A stretch of 64,000 nt of DNA, from assembly GCF_004295585.1 (NCBI RefSeq), contig NZ_AP019400.1:4624001-4688000 (forward strand), read 5' to 3'. The translations under genes were made by a program, and so were the position numbers. Origin of the DNA: Cohnella abietis (lineage in GTDB: Bacteria > Bacillota > Bacilli > Paenibacillales > Paenibacillaceae). The notes beneath the pieces were generated by a model that saw only the letters and a program-made list of their open reading frames with translations, ran no database searches and was not told the DNA's origin. How positions within the stretch are numbered: the stretch's first letter is position 1; every line of letters begins with the position of its first letter. Of the stretch, positions 56,343 to 64,000 are shown in pieces.

Positions 56343-56371
56343 ATTATATGGTTGCGTACATTTTATGTCAA
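56343..56371 (-). promoter_or_regulatory. Consensus sigma-A promoter of the hydrolase/TetR locus
   Basis: TTGACA (56371-56366) and TATAAT (56348-56343) with a 17-bp spacer: exact matches in both boxes, on the minus strand. Such a strong promoter combined with the overlapping operator suggests tight repression. Confidence 0.85.
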
Positions 56372-56536
56372 TCCTATAAAGTTTGCTTTAAGAATGTGAC
56401 TCAACCCCAGCAGTTCGCACGTCATGATTAACGTCTGTTTTTGATTGGTTAATTTTTTTGCCCTGACAAATGCTTCTCGGAAGACTATAATAACAAAGGT
56501 ACGAAATATTATCGGAATGTCCTTGAGGTGCTTGAA

Positions 56537-57193
56537 TTGACCATTATCGTATATGATCTCGAAATGACTGTGCGACGCAAAAAGGGCCAAATCGCTGAAA
56601 TTATTGAAATCGGAGCGGCTAAAGTCGGTCTCGTTGAAGATGTCCCACAAATTATTGAAACCTTCCAATCCTTTGTTAAGCCCGTCATTGTTCCTCAGTT
56701 GACTACAGATACAACTACATTTACTGGGATAACACAAGATGACGTTAATGGAGCGGCAACTCTGGCTCAAGTCGTAAAGGATTATACGGCCTGGATAGGC
56801 GACGAGGAATATTTCCTTTGTGCTTGGGGACCTGACGATCAACGCCAGCTTGTTCAGGAGTGTCGCCAACATCAGATAGCTACAGATTGGATTGTTAATC
56901 ACAATAACTTGCAGAGGATGCTCTCTAAAGTATACAAGCTTGAGAAGCATCAGCAGATGGGGTTAAAGCCAGCTCTGGAAATGCTAGAAATTCCATTCTC
57001 AGGCTCCCACCATCGAGCGATGGATGACGCCATTAACACCGCGCAAATTCTTGTAAAGCTATTCGACAAATTCCAGTTCAAACACAACAAGCTGAGCGAT
57101 GAAACAACCATCGAAAGCGAAGTAGTGTACAAGACTGACCACTACGAAAATTTACCGTTCGCGGGACTTGCTAATTTGTTCCCTGAGCAATAA
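56537..57193 (+). CDS. DEDDh 3'-5' exonuclease (KapD/ERI-1-like), TTG start
   Basis: The 218-residue protein has the exonuclease motifs of the DEDDh superfamily: YDLEMT (Asp, Glu), the middle Asp in CAWGPDDQRQL and HRAMDDAINTAQ (His, Asp). It resembles the KapD/ERI-1 group that trims RNA ends. The start TTG 56537 is six bases after GAGGTG; a GTG at 56528 lies inside that site. It stands between divergent hydrolase genes and array C and ends at a strong terminator. Confidence 0.87.
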   Translation: MTIIVYDLEMTVRRKKGQIAEIIEIGAAKVGLVEDVPQIIETFQSFVKPVIVPQLTTDTTTFTGITQDDVNGAATLAQVVKDYTAWIGDEEYFLCAWGPDDQRQLVQECRQHQIATDWIVNHNNLQRMLSKVYKLEKHQQMGLKPALEMLEIPFSGSHHRAMDDAINTAQILVKLFDKFQFKHNKLSDETTIESEVVYKTDHYENLPFAGLANLFPEQ

Positions 57194-57223
57194 CAGCAAA
57201 GAAACTAAAAGAGTGTCCAAAGA

Positions 57224-57270
57224 TAAAGGCGTTGTTTCAGGTAGTCCTATACCTGCAGCAACGCCTTTTG
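57224..57270 (+). terminator. Terminator after the exonuclease gene
   Basis: AAGGCGTTG pairs with CAACGCCTT and an inner CAGGTA pairs with TACCTG; TTTTGGG follows. Confidence 0.85.
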
Positions 57271-57344
57271 GGCAATCCCTTATTGAGTGTGCTCTGTAAC
57301 TTCTTATTTGGTTTAATTACCTGTCTCTAGCCAACACGCGAATT

Positions 57345-57545
57345 ACGGACATACTGGTCGATAATTTCGTGCATCTCCTAACAAACTAGTCTCTCCCAGG
57401 CACCGTTGCTCGATATTTTCTTCGTACATCTCTTAACACACTAGTCTCTCCCAGGCTCCGTTGCTCGATATTTTCGTGCATCTCCTAACAAACTAGTCTC
57501 TCCTAAGTAGAGTTGCTCGATACTTTCGTACATCTCCTATCGATG
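57345..57545 (+). repeat. Tandem array C: four 52/55-bp units related to array A
   Basis: Units are placed by the GTTGCTCGATA core at 57405, 57460 and 57512, plus a degenerate one at 57353. The spacings are 52, 55 (a 3-bp insertion near 57420) and 52 bp. The unit is about GTTGCTCGATATTTTCGTGC, ATCTCCTAACAAACTAG, TCTCTCCCAGGCTCC. ATAATTTCGTGCA at 57361-57373 is identical to the tail of array A (26296-26308). The core matches the array A core in the same orientation. Confidence 0.85.
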
Positions 57546-57589
57546 AAGGGTAAATTAGACGGGCAAACCATTTATCTACTCTCAAATCT

Positions 57590-57962
57590 ATCTGCGACGC
57601 TGGTGAGAATTAGTCGGCCTCTACGCTCATCTCTACTCCAAACTGCTGCCGACGGCGCGAATTAGTCGGCCTCTACGATTATCTCATCCCCAAACTGCAG
57701 CGATGGCGGGAATTAGTCGGTCTCTCCGCTCATCTCTACTCCAAACTGCTACCGAAGGCCAGAATTAGTCGGTCTCCCCGCTTATCTCTTCTACAAACTG
57801 CTACCTATGGCGAGAATTAGTCGGTCTCTCCCCTTATCTCTTCTCCAAACTGTTGCCAATGGCGGGAATTAGTCGGTCTCTCCGCTCATCTCTACTCCAA
57901 ACTGCTACCGATGGAGGGAATTAGTCGGTCTCCCCGCTTATCTCTTCTACAAACTGCGGCGC
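57590..57962 (+). repeat. Tandem array D: seven 51/52-bp units of different sequence
   Basis: AATTAGTCGG starts at 57608, 57660, 57711, 57763, 57815, 57867 and 57919, giving spacings of 52, 51, 52, 52, 52 and 52 bp. The unit is about GGGAATTAGTCGGTCTCTCC, GCTCATCTCTACTCC, AAACTGCTACCGATGGC. It lacks the TTCGAG core but has the TAGTC/TCTCTCC stretch of array C and the GCTCATC motif of array E. It lies directly upstream of the ilvD promoter region. Confidence 0.9.
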
Positions 57963-58117
57963 ACCCGCATATATAAAATAATGTATTCTTTGAAACAAAA
58001 GAATAATTCCCCAAACTCTCTCTCTTGTTAAATACAGCCTATCTGGTCAAGCCGTCCGTTTCTGTGATAAAATCAAGGATATGACATTCCGGTTTATCCG
58101 AAAGCGAGGGACTATAG

Positions 58118-59803
58118 ATGGCTAACAAGAAAATGCGTTCAGACATGATCACCAAAGGCTTCGATCGCGCACCACATCGTAGCTTGTTACGTGCTGCAGG
58201 CGTTAAAGAGGAAGATTTCGGCAAGCCATTCATCGCAGTTTGCAATTCTTATATTGATATCGTTCCAGGTCACATTCATTTGCAAGAATTCGGTAAAATC
58301 GTTAAAGAAGCTATCCGCGAAGCGGGTGGCGTACCTTTCGAGTTCAACACCATCGGTGTAGATGATGGAATTGCAATGGGTCATATCGGCATGCGCTACT
58401 CACTAGCAAGCCGCGAAATTATTGCCGATTCCGTTGAAACAGTAGTTAACGCTCACTGGTTTGACGGCATGGTATGTATTCCTAACTGCGATAAAATTAC
58501 TCCGGGAATGATGATGGGCGCTTTGCGCGTTAACATTCCTACACTATTCGTAAGCGGTGGACCTATGAAGGCGGGCAAAACGTCTGATGGACGTTCCATC
58601 TCCCTTTCCAGCGTATTTGAAGGCGTTGGTGCTTACCAAGCCGGCAAAATCGACGATAGCGCATTGCTTGAACTCGAACAATATGGTTGTCCAACCTGTG
58701 GATCATGCTCTGGTATGTTTACAGCTAACTCCATGAACTGCTTAGCTGAAGGACTTGGACTAGCGCTTCCAGGAAACGGTACGATTCTGGCCGTTGCACC
58801 TGAGCGTAGAGATTTCGTAAGAAAATCCGCTAAACAGCTTATGGAGCTTATCAAATTAGATATCAAACCTCGTGACATCGTAACCAAAGATGCTATCGAC
58901 AATGCTTTTGCACTCGATATGGCTATGGGTGGTTCTACGAATACCGTGTTGCATACACTAGCTCTTGCTATCGAGGCTGGTATCGATTACCCAATCGAAC
59001 GAATCAATGAAGTTGCAGAACGCGTGCCTCACTTGGCTAAAATTGCTCCTGCTTCCGATTGGCATATCGAAGACGTTCATAATGCTGGTGGAGTTAGTGC
59101 AGTTATTAACGAGCTTCTTAAAAAAGAAGGAGCTATCCACGGAGATTGCATTACCGTTACTGGTAAAACTTTGCGTGAAAACGTTGAAGGCTGCGAGATT
59201 CAGAATACAGAAGTTATCCATACAATTGATAACCCTCATACTGAGCGTGGCGGATTGGCTGTTCTGTTTGGTAACTTGGCTCCTCAGGGCGCAATCGTCA
59301 AAGTCGGCGCAGTTGACAAGTCTGTCGGCGGCTATCACAAAGGCCCTGCTATTTGCTTCGATTCACAAGACGATTGTCTTGCTGGTATCGCTAATGGCAA
59401 AATCAAAGAAGGCCATGTTGTTGTCATTCGTTACGAAGGACCTAAAGGCGGACCAGGTATGCCGGAAATGCTTGCACCTACCTCGCAAATTATGGGTATG
59501 GGACTTGGCGCTAAAGTCGGCCTGATTACGGACGGACGCTTCTCTGGAGCATCTCGCGGAATCTCCATTGGTCACATCTCTCCGGAAGCTGCCGAAGGCG
59601 GACCAATTGCATTCGTTAACGATGGTGATATCATCGAGTTGGATCTTAACAACCGTTCGATTACTCTTCAAATTACTGATGAGGAAATGGATCGTCGTCG
59701 CTCTGAATGGAAAGGCTTCGAACCTAAAATCAAACGTGGTTACCTTGCTCGTTACTCCGCAATGGTTACTTCCGCTAGCACCGGCGGCGTTATGAAAATG
59801 TAA
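58118..59803 (+). CDS. ilvD: Dihydroxy-acid dehydratase
   Basis: IlvD is the iron-sulfur dehydratase of branched-chain amino acid synthesis. The 561-residue protein keeps the cluster and Mg ligands: CIPNCDKITPGM, PTCGSCSGMFTANSMNCLAEGLG and GRFSGASRGISIGH. ATG 58118 follows GAGGGA. It is solitary rather than in an ilv-leu operon; no T-box leader is visible upstream, where the repeat arrays lie. Confidence 0.97.
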   Translation: MANKKMRSDMITKGFDRAPHRSLLRAAGVKEEDFGKPFIAVCNSYIDIVPGHIHLQEFGKIVKEAIREAGGVPFEFNTIGVDDGIAMGHIGMRYSLASREIIADSVETVVNAHWFDGMVCIPNCDKITPGMMMGALRVNIPTLFVSGGPMKAGKTSDGRSISLSSVFEGVGAYQAGKIDDSALLELEQYGCPTCGSCSGMFTANSMNCLAEGLGLALPGNGTILAVAPERRDFVRKSAKQLMELIKLDIKPRDIVTKDAIDNAFALDMAMGGSTNTVLHTLALAIEAGIDYPIERINEVAERVPHLAKIAPASDWHIEDVHNAGGVSAVINELLKKEGAIHGDCITVTGKTLRENVEGCEIQNTEVIHTIDNPHTERGGLAVLFGNLAPQGAIVKVGAVDKSVGGYHKGPAICFDSQDDCLAGIANGKIKEGHVVVIRYEGPKGGPGMPEMLAPTSQIMGMGLGAKVGLITDGRFSGASRGISIGHISPEAAEGGPIAFVNDGDIIELDLNNRSITLQITDEEMDRRRSEWKGFEPKIKRGYLARYSAMVTSASTGGVMKM

Positions 59804-59822
59804 TTTATTCTTCAAGCATAGC

Positions 59823-59860
59823 AAAGCACCGCCGTCCTTATTGGACAGCGGTGCTTTTAT
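59823..59860 (+). terminator. Terminator after ilvD
   Basis: AAAGCACCGCCGTCC pairs with GGACAGCGGTGCTTTT (one bulge) around a short loop. Confidence 0.85.
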
Positions 59861-59876
59861 CTTTAGTGGGCTTAAA

Positions 59877-60056
59877 TTACCCAATAGGTGTACCATTAGG
59901 TAATTTAATATCTGGTTCCAAGAGAACCACATCCCCCTTTTCCGGTATCCCTCCAAGAACTAATACTTCTGATTTGAAACCCGCTATACGTCGAGCAGGA
60001 AAGTTAACTACACCTATTATTTGTTTCCCTATAATCTCCTCAGCCTTATAACGTTT
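59877..60056 (-). pseudogene. csaA: 5'-truncated csaA remnant
   Basis: The last 60 codons of a CsaA-type tRNA-binding (EMAP-like) protein are readable on the minus strand: KRYKAEEIIGKQIIGVVNF, then ARRIAGFKSEVLVLGGIP, KGDVVLLEP and NGTPIG before the TAA. CsaA has about 110 residues; the first half, including the start, is missing. Homology stops where the EamA gene ends, and the two frames overlap by about ten bases at 60046-60056. This looks like a deletion or recombination that joined an incoming EamA gene to the tail of csaA. Confidence 0.8.
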
Positions 60057-60960
60057 TATTATTTTGAACGTTGTGCTTACTTGATTTTGACCAAAAATAC
60101 ATTCCCATACCGACTAAAGTCAACATACTGCCTAAGAACTGAAATAAAGAAATTGTTTCCCCTAGTAATAAGTAAGCAAGAATAATGGCAAGAACAGGTT
60201 CTCCAATAATTCCAACCGAGACTGTTGTTGCCCCAATTGATTTTAACAACAGATTAAAAAGATATTGTCCAAAAATAGTTGGGATTATCGCAAGCAACAA
60301 AAAATAAGTCCAATCGGATGAATCGTAATCAATTAAAGAGAAATTATTTAACAAATTGTAAATGAGCATGACGGTACCACCAATAAAGAAAACGATAATG
60401 CTGTACACATTTACATCAATTTTACGACTTACTTTCTGCCCTACCAACAGATATGCAGAAATGAACAGTGCACCTATTAACGATAAGCCATCTCCAATTA
60501 GAGCATTTCTCGAAATCCCTATGTCTCCCCAAGCTATAATGATTGAACCAAAAAGAGCAACGGACAAGCAAAAAACGGTTAGCAGATTAGCTTGTTCTTT
60601 GAACAAAAAGGTTGAACCGATCAGTACAAATAATGGTTGCAACGTCAAGAAGACCATAGAGCTTGCAACTGAGGTATAGACCAATGATTCCATCCAGAAT
60701 AAAAAGTGTAACCCTAGAAAAAGTCCGGCTAAAAGTACGATAAACCAATCTTTTTTATTCATCTCTACGGAGCGAAGTGTTTTCCAAGGTACAAAAGCGA
60801 GCATGATGAATACGGACATATACAATCTGTACATTCCAGCCACAGAAGTGGGTGTATTTGAAAATTTTATCATGATAGAAGAGATAGACACTGACAATAT
60901 GCTTATAAATAACAAAATAAACGGATGAGAAGGCAATGAAGATTTAATTAATTTACCCAT
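60046..60960 (-). CDS. EamA/DMT-family transporter
   Basis: The 304-residue protein has ten membrane segments in two EamA repeats (FILLFISILSVSISSIMIKF..., ALFISAYLLVGQKVSRK..., IIGEPVLAIILAYLLLGETISL). Such carriers export or import metabolites of unknown identity. It is divergent from the AraC gene. Base composition here (60.0-62.0 kb) is clearly more AT-rich than in ilvD or the deacetylase gene, so this pair may have been acquired. Confidence 0.9.
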   Translation of the reverse strand: MGKLIKSSLPSHPFILLFISILSVSISSIMIKFSNTPTSVAGMYRLYMSVFIMLAFVPWKTLRSVEMNKKDWFIVLLAGLFLGLHFLFWMESLVYTSVASSMVFLTLQPLFVLIGSTFLFKEQANLLTVFCLSVALFGSIIIAWGDIGISRNALIGDGLSLIGALFISAYLLVGQKVSRKIDVNVYSIIVFFIGGTVMLIYNLLNNFSLIDYDSSDWTYFLLLAIIPTIFGQYLFNLLLKSIGATTVSVGIIGEPVLAIILAYLLLGETISLFQFLGSMLTLVGMGMYFWSKSSKHNVQNNKTL

Positions 60961-61000
60961 AGGTCCTCCAAGCTGTTAGTACAATTACTTGTGCACAGTA

Positions 61001-61030
61001 TTGTAATGATAAGTCGACAATGGATATAAT
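61001..61030 (+). promoter_or_regulatory. Possible promoter of the AraC gene
   Basis: TTGTAA (61001-61006) and TATAAT (61025-61030) with an 18-bp spacer, about 80 bp upstream of the start codon. Confidence 0.4.
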
Positions 61031-61110
61031 AATATCATCGCCAACGTTTTTTTCGTGTAACAATATATCTAATTTATATCGAAATATCGTCTAATAAAGG
61101 AGTTTGCAAT

Positions 61111-62022
61111 TTGAAAAAACAATTACACGAAGCTATTCAGTACCCTGACGAGGCATTTCCATACATCATGTACACTCATACTAATCATAGATCTATTCCT
61201 AAAGGCAGAGGAGTTAATGATTTACATTGGCACGAAGAATTACAAATTACTCTAGTGACCAAAGGGAAACTAACCATACAAATCAATGGTATCGATTATG
61301 GTTTAGGAACGGGTCAGGCAATTTTTATCAATAAGAGCGTTCTTCACATTGTTACACACCTAACTCATGACGGTGAATATGTGAGCTTTAATTTTCCGGA
61401 GAAGCTACTCGCCTTTTATTCAGATAGTTCCATGCAGAAAAACTATGTACTTCCATTTACTAATTCTTACCTATTATCTTTAGAAATTAATGGTGATGCG
61501 GAGTGGCAAAACAAAATTCTTCATATCCTATGGGATATGAAGAAGGAATTCGAAATGAAAAAGTCCTGGGGGTGGCAGTATGAGATTTCCATCAAAACGG
61601 TTCAGTTATGGTTAATTCTAATATCCAACATTTCGTTATCCTCAGAGGAGTCCGCTAAACACAACAGACTTCAACAAGAGAGATTGCAATTAATGCTTAG
61701 CTTTATCCACCAAAACTATTCAAACAATATAACTTTGAAGGAAATTGCTGAGGTAGCGCATTTGAGTGTTTCGGAGTGCACTCGCAGCTTCAAAAAAGGC
61801 ATCCATATGACTCCTTACTATTACTTGGTTAAGTTCCGTATTAAAAGGAGCTGCGAGCTATTAGAATCTACTGAATATACGATAACCGAAATTGCCTTGA
61901 GGGTTGGCTTCAATCATGTAAATCATTTTATCCAGTCTTTTAAAAAACATTGTGACATTACACCTAAGGAATTCCGAAAAATTAGAAATGTACAGAAACA
62001 CCACCAAGCAACCAAAAATTAA
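61111..62022 (+). CDS. AraC-family transcriptional regulator, TTG start
   Basis: The 303-residue protein has an N-terminal cupin (DLHWHEELQITLVTKGKLTIQINGIDYGLGTGQAIFIN in sections) and a C-terminal AraC helix-turn-helix pair (ITLKEIAEVAHLSVSECTRSFKKGI; EYTITEIALRVGFNHVNHFIQSFKKH). The start is TTG 61111, nine bases after AAAGGAG. Divergent from the EamA transporter, which it probably controls. Confidence 0.9.
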   Translation: MKKQLHEAIQYPDEAFPYIMYTHTNHRSIPKGRGVNDLHWHEELQITLVTKGKLTIQINGIDYGLGTGQAIFINKSVLHIVTHLTHDGEYVSFNFPEKLLAFYSDSSMQKNYVLPFTNSYLLSLEINGDAEWQNKILHILWDMKKEFEMKKSWGWQYEISIKTVQLWLILISNISLSSEESAKHNRLQQERLQLMLSFIHQNYSNNITLKEIAEVAHLSVSECTRSFKKGIHMTPYYYLVKFRIKRSCELLESTEYTITEIALRVGFNHVNHFIQSFKKHCDITPKEFRKIRNVQKHHQATKN

Positions 62023-62068
62023 GGGGCTGCCACATCAGGTCTCTTCAGACCTAATGGAACAACCCCCA
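62017..62068 (-). terminator. Terminator after the polysaccharide deacetylase gene
   Basis: Minus-strand GGGGTTG...TAGGTCT pairs with AGACCTG...CAGCCCC, almost 20 bp with one mismatch, then TTAATTTTTGG. It overlaps the last codons of the AraC gene. Confidence 0.7.
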
Positions 62069-62090
62069 TACTGTTACCTCTTATGAAAAA

Positions 62091-63569
62091 CTACACCAGC
62101 TTGCCGATCGATCCTTCTTCGAAATCCTCGCTAGCTTCCTCCACTTCAGAAGCCTTCTGCTTAGGGATATCCGCCTTTACTGTTCTTTCCCGATCAGGAC
62201 GCCGCTTCTCCCGCGACTCATCAGCCCAAGTCATCAATATTTCCCGGGGCATAATAAGCATCCGCGGACTCATCGTTTCGCCTCTTTCGCGTACCCTTTT
62301 ATTACCTGAAGGATGAATGACCCGAATAAGAATTCTTAAATAAATATTTGTAGTCCAGGAGAAAAAACCTCTAGGTAAATCATAAGTCCCATAACCAAGT
62401 GATTCCGCACCGCGATGAATCATAGATACGCCATAAAGCGCCTTTACCTTATCACCATTCGTAGCTTTAGCAAGCTCTCTCGCCATATCAGGCAATGTTC
62501 TTTCCATCTCACGAATAATTTTTATTCCAATTTGCAAAGTAGACTTAGAATTCATTCCTAACTCAAACAGCATTTGATTCTCGAAATGGATTTCCATAAT
62601 GTAGTCCCCGGAGTGTAATGTTGCATTTGCACGCAAATCCATTGGCGGCCCCGAGTATCGACGAATACGATAATTAAAAAATTTACCATCCCCCACGGGA
62701 TGAAGTCTGAACAGAAGGTGGAATACCTTTTCGTATGCCATCCACACGCTTACTAATAGCTTTTTCATGAAGCCAATAGATGGATTATTTTCAACAATAG
62801 ACTCGTCACTGTTCACTTGGGGTCTCCTCGCAGCCATATGAGTATCTACCCCTTTATTCTTAGCCCGCTCCGTAATTTCGATCATTTCATCAATGCCGAT
62901 AAAACGATAGCCCATCTTGCGCCCGTCATCCAATATCCGCTCTAAAGCCGAGATTGTATTCGCCGGAGCATCACGATCTGCTCCAAAGGTACTTCCACAG
63001 TCATGCAACAGAAATACTTGACCTGGCTTGAGCTTGCCCTTCATGCGTTTATATAGCTTTTCTGCACCTAATCTTTTACGCCAATCTCCGAATAACGAGG
63101 TCCATAACACGATTTGTAAATATCCCAGGTTTGCATAATCGAAGACATTCACCATTCCCCAAGGAGGGCGATAGTACATCGGTCTGATACCCGTTATTTT
63201 CTTGATAATATCTGAGGTTCGATGTATTTGCCGCTTGACGGTTCGAGGACGCATAAACCAATTCGTATGATGGACGTAATTGTGAATACCAATGATATGT
63301 CCTTCTTCATGAATACGAGCAACGATCTCGGGATACCGCTCTGCATTCTCACCTACGACAAAGAAAGTCGCTTTCGCTCCTTCCCGCTTAAGTAAATCTA
63401 GAAGCTTTGGCGTATAGACTGGGTCTGGCCCATCATCAAAGGTAAGTGCAACCTCCTTCTTCGCCTGTCCCTTCATAAATACTCTAAATCCAAAAATCCG
63501 ACTAATTAAAGCTGGTAAAAAAGCGTAAAAAGTCAAAAAATAAAAACCTATCCAGAGGATGATTTCCAT
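62091..63569 (-). CDS. Polysaccharide deacetylase (CE4/NodB) with long C-terminal domain
   Basis: The 492-residue protein has an N-terminal membrane segment (ILWIGFYFLTFYAFLPALI) and a NodB domain: metal-binding TFDDGPDP, HNYVHH, the YYRPPWG motif and the late LLHDCG. Such enzymes remove acetyl groups from cell-wall or surface polymers. From about residue 265 a second domain of about 230 residues follows that I do not recognise (YkoP-like regions: RIRRYSGPPMDLRANATLHSGD, YGVSMIHRGAESLGYGTYDLP), ending in a charged tail. Start ATG 63569. It stands alone. Confidence 0.9.
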   Translation of the reverse strand: MEIILWIGFYFLTFYAFLPALISRIFGFRVFMKGQAKKEVALTFDDGPDPVYTPKLLDLLKREGAKATFFVVGENAERYPEIVARIHEEGHIIGIHNYVHHTNWFMRPRTVKRQIHRTSDIIKKITGIRPMYYRPPWGMVNVFDYANLGYLQIVLWTSLFGDWRKRLGAEKLYKRMKGKLKPGQVFLLHDCGSTFGADRDAPANTISALERILDDGRKMGYRFIGIDEMIEITERAKNKGVDTHMAARRPQVNSDESIVENNPSIGFMKKLLVSVWMAYEKVFHLLFRLHPVGDGKFFNYRIRRYSGPPMDLRANATLHSGDYIMEIHFENQMLFELGMNSKSTLQIGIKIIREMERTLPDMARELAKATNGDKVKALYGVSMIHRGAESLGYGTYDLPRGFFSWTTNIYLRILIRVIHPSGNKRVRERGETMSPRMLIMPREILMTWADESREKRRPDRERTVKADIPKQKASEVEEASEDFEEGSIGKLV

Positions 63570-63753
63570 GCCTTCCCCACCATCTTGATTGCTGTATTTA
63601 TAATTGCGTGAGATGTGCGCTTATATCTTCTATTTTATCATACCCCACTGCAAAATAGGCATGGTATAGGCATCTTTTTTGTAATCGTGTACAATAAAAA
63701 TAAAAATGGGACAGGCGTGCGATAGATCGTGCGTGGAAAAGGTGGATAATCAA

Positions 63754-64000
63754 ATGTTTTCCTTGTATCAGAAGTATTGGCGAACTGCATTCGATATCGG
63801 CATCATTGTTTTAACGGTTTGGTTAACGATGTATGTTTTCAGCTATTTGTACAACCTTGCTACTCCCGTTTTTTTATCCTTTGTTGTTTTTTGGTGCATC
63901 GAGCCTCTTGCCAAATTACTTAATCGTTGGGGAATTCGAAAAGCGATCGCCTCAGGAATAAGCGTACTTCTTTTTACCATGTTTATTCTGGCTTTATTTT
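63754..64000 (+). CDS. YtvI-like AI-2E family membrane protein, N-terminal part
   Basis: The first 82 codons are visible (MFSLYQKYWRTAFDIGIIVL...). They form two to three hydrophobic segments, FSYLYNLATPVFLSFVVFW and IASGISVLLFTMFILALF, with FWCIEPLAKLLNRWGI between them, the pattern of the AI-2E/YtvI sporulation membrane family. ATG 63754 is eight bases after AAGGTGG; a GTG at 63742 is in frame. The gene continues beyond the window. Confidence 0.85.
   Translation, partial: MFSLYQKYWRTAFDIGIIVLTVWLTMYVFSYLYNLATPVFLSFVVFWCIEPLAKLLNRWGIRKAIASGISVLLFTMFILALF

Noticed and set aside
58021..58117. Leader or T-box for ilvD
   Set aside because: No GGTGG T-box sequence, terminator hairpin or leader peptide with Ile/Leu/Val codons is visible.

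Overview
The window reads as a chromosomal segment of a Gram-positive, endospore-forming member of the Paenibacillaceae (Paenibacillus/Cohnella type). The evidence is the sporulation genes (gpr, spoIIP, spoVAC-spoVAD-spoVAE, sigK), the Bacillus-like competence cluster (comER/comEA/comEB/comEC), the yqeG-yqeH-aroE-yhbY-nadD-yqeK-rsfS-yqeM block, Firmicute-type ribosome binding sites, a leucine T-box, and a YesM/YesN plus LplB/LplC sugar-uptake locus. The order follows the B. subtilis chromosome closely from 1 to 33 kb and then becomes lineage-specific.

Region by region: 1-6.2 kb holds lepA (cut by the window edge), a short MutS2-like gene, a structured-RNA candidate, a yqxA-like gene, spoIIP and gpr, all on minus; rpsT diverges. 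6.8-17.1 kb holds an Rpn-type nuclease, holA, an ECF sigma/anti-sigma pair and the com genes, with metY inserted between comEB and comEA. 17.4-25.6 kb holds leuS with its T-box, a TetR/MMPL exporter pair and a divergent PurA-like gene facing a LysR regulator. 26.6-32.8 kb is the yqe housekeeping operon. 33.0-37.4 kb is a moxR-DUF58-transglutaminase operon, and 37.6-40.4 kb is the spoVA operon with divergent sigK. 41.7-56.3 kb is one tightly packed minus-strand series: two alpha/beta hydrolases, TetR, histidine kinase, response regulator, solute-binding protein, glycosidase, two permeases and a GH3 glycosidase. 56.5-64 kb holds a DEDDh exonuclease, ilvD, a csaA remnant cut short at an EamA transporter, an AraC regulator, a polysaccharide deacetylase and the start of a YtvI-like gene.

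The most unusual feature is a set of intergenic tandem arrays (25.67-26.32, 40.90-41.69, 57.34-57.54 and 57.60-57.96 kb). They differ in sequence, yet nearly every unit is 52 bp. Three of them share a palindromic GTTGCTCGA...TTCG core, and the 40.9 kb array lies in the opposite orientation to the 25.7 kb array. I do not recognise this family. Other points for a second look are an sRNA-like transcription unit with a consensus promoter and terminator at 3.1-3.35 kb, an apparent ATT start codon in metY, a MutS2 homologue without its Smr domain, and a consensus promoter/operator that may drive the 14.5-kb carbohydrate locus.
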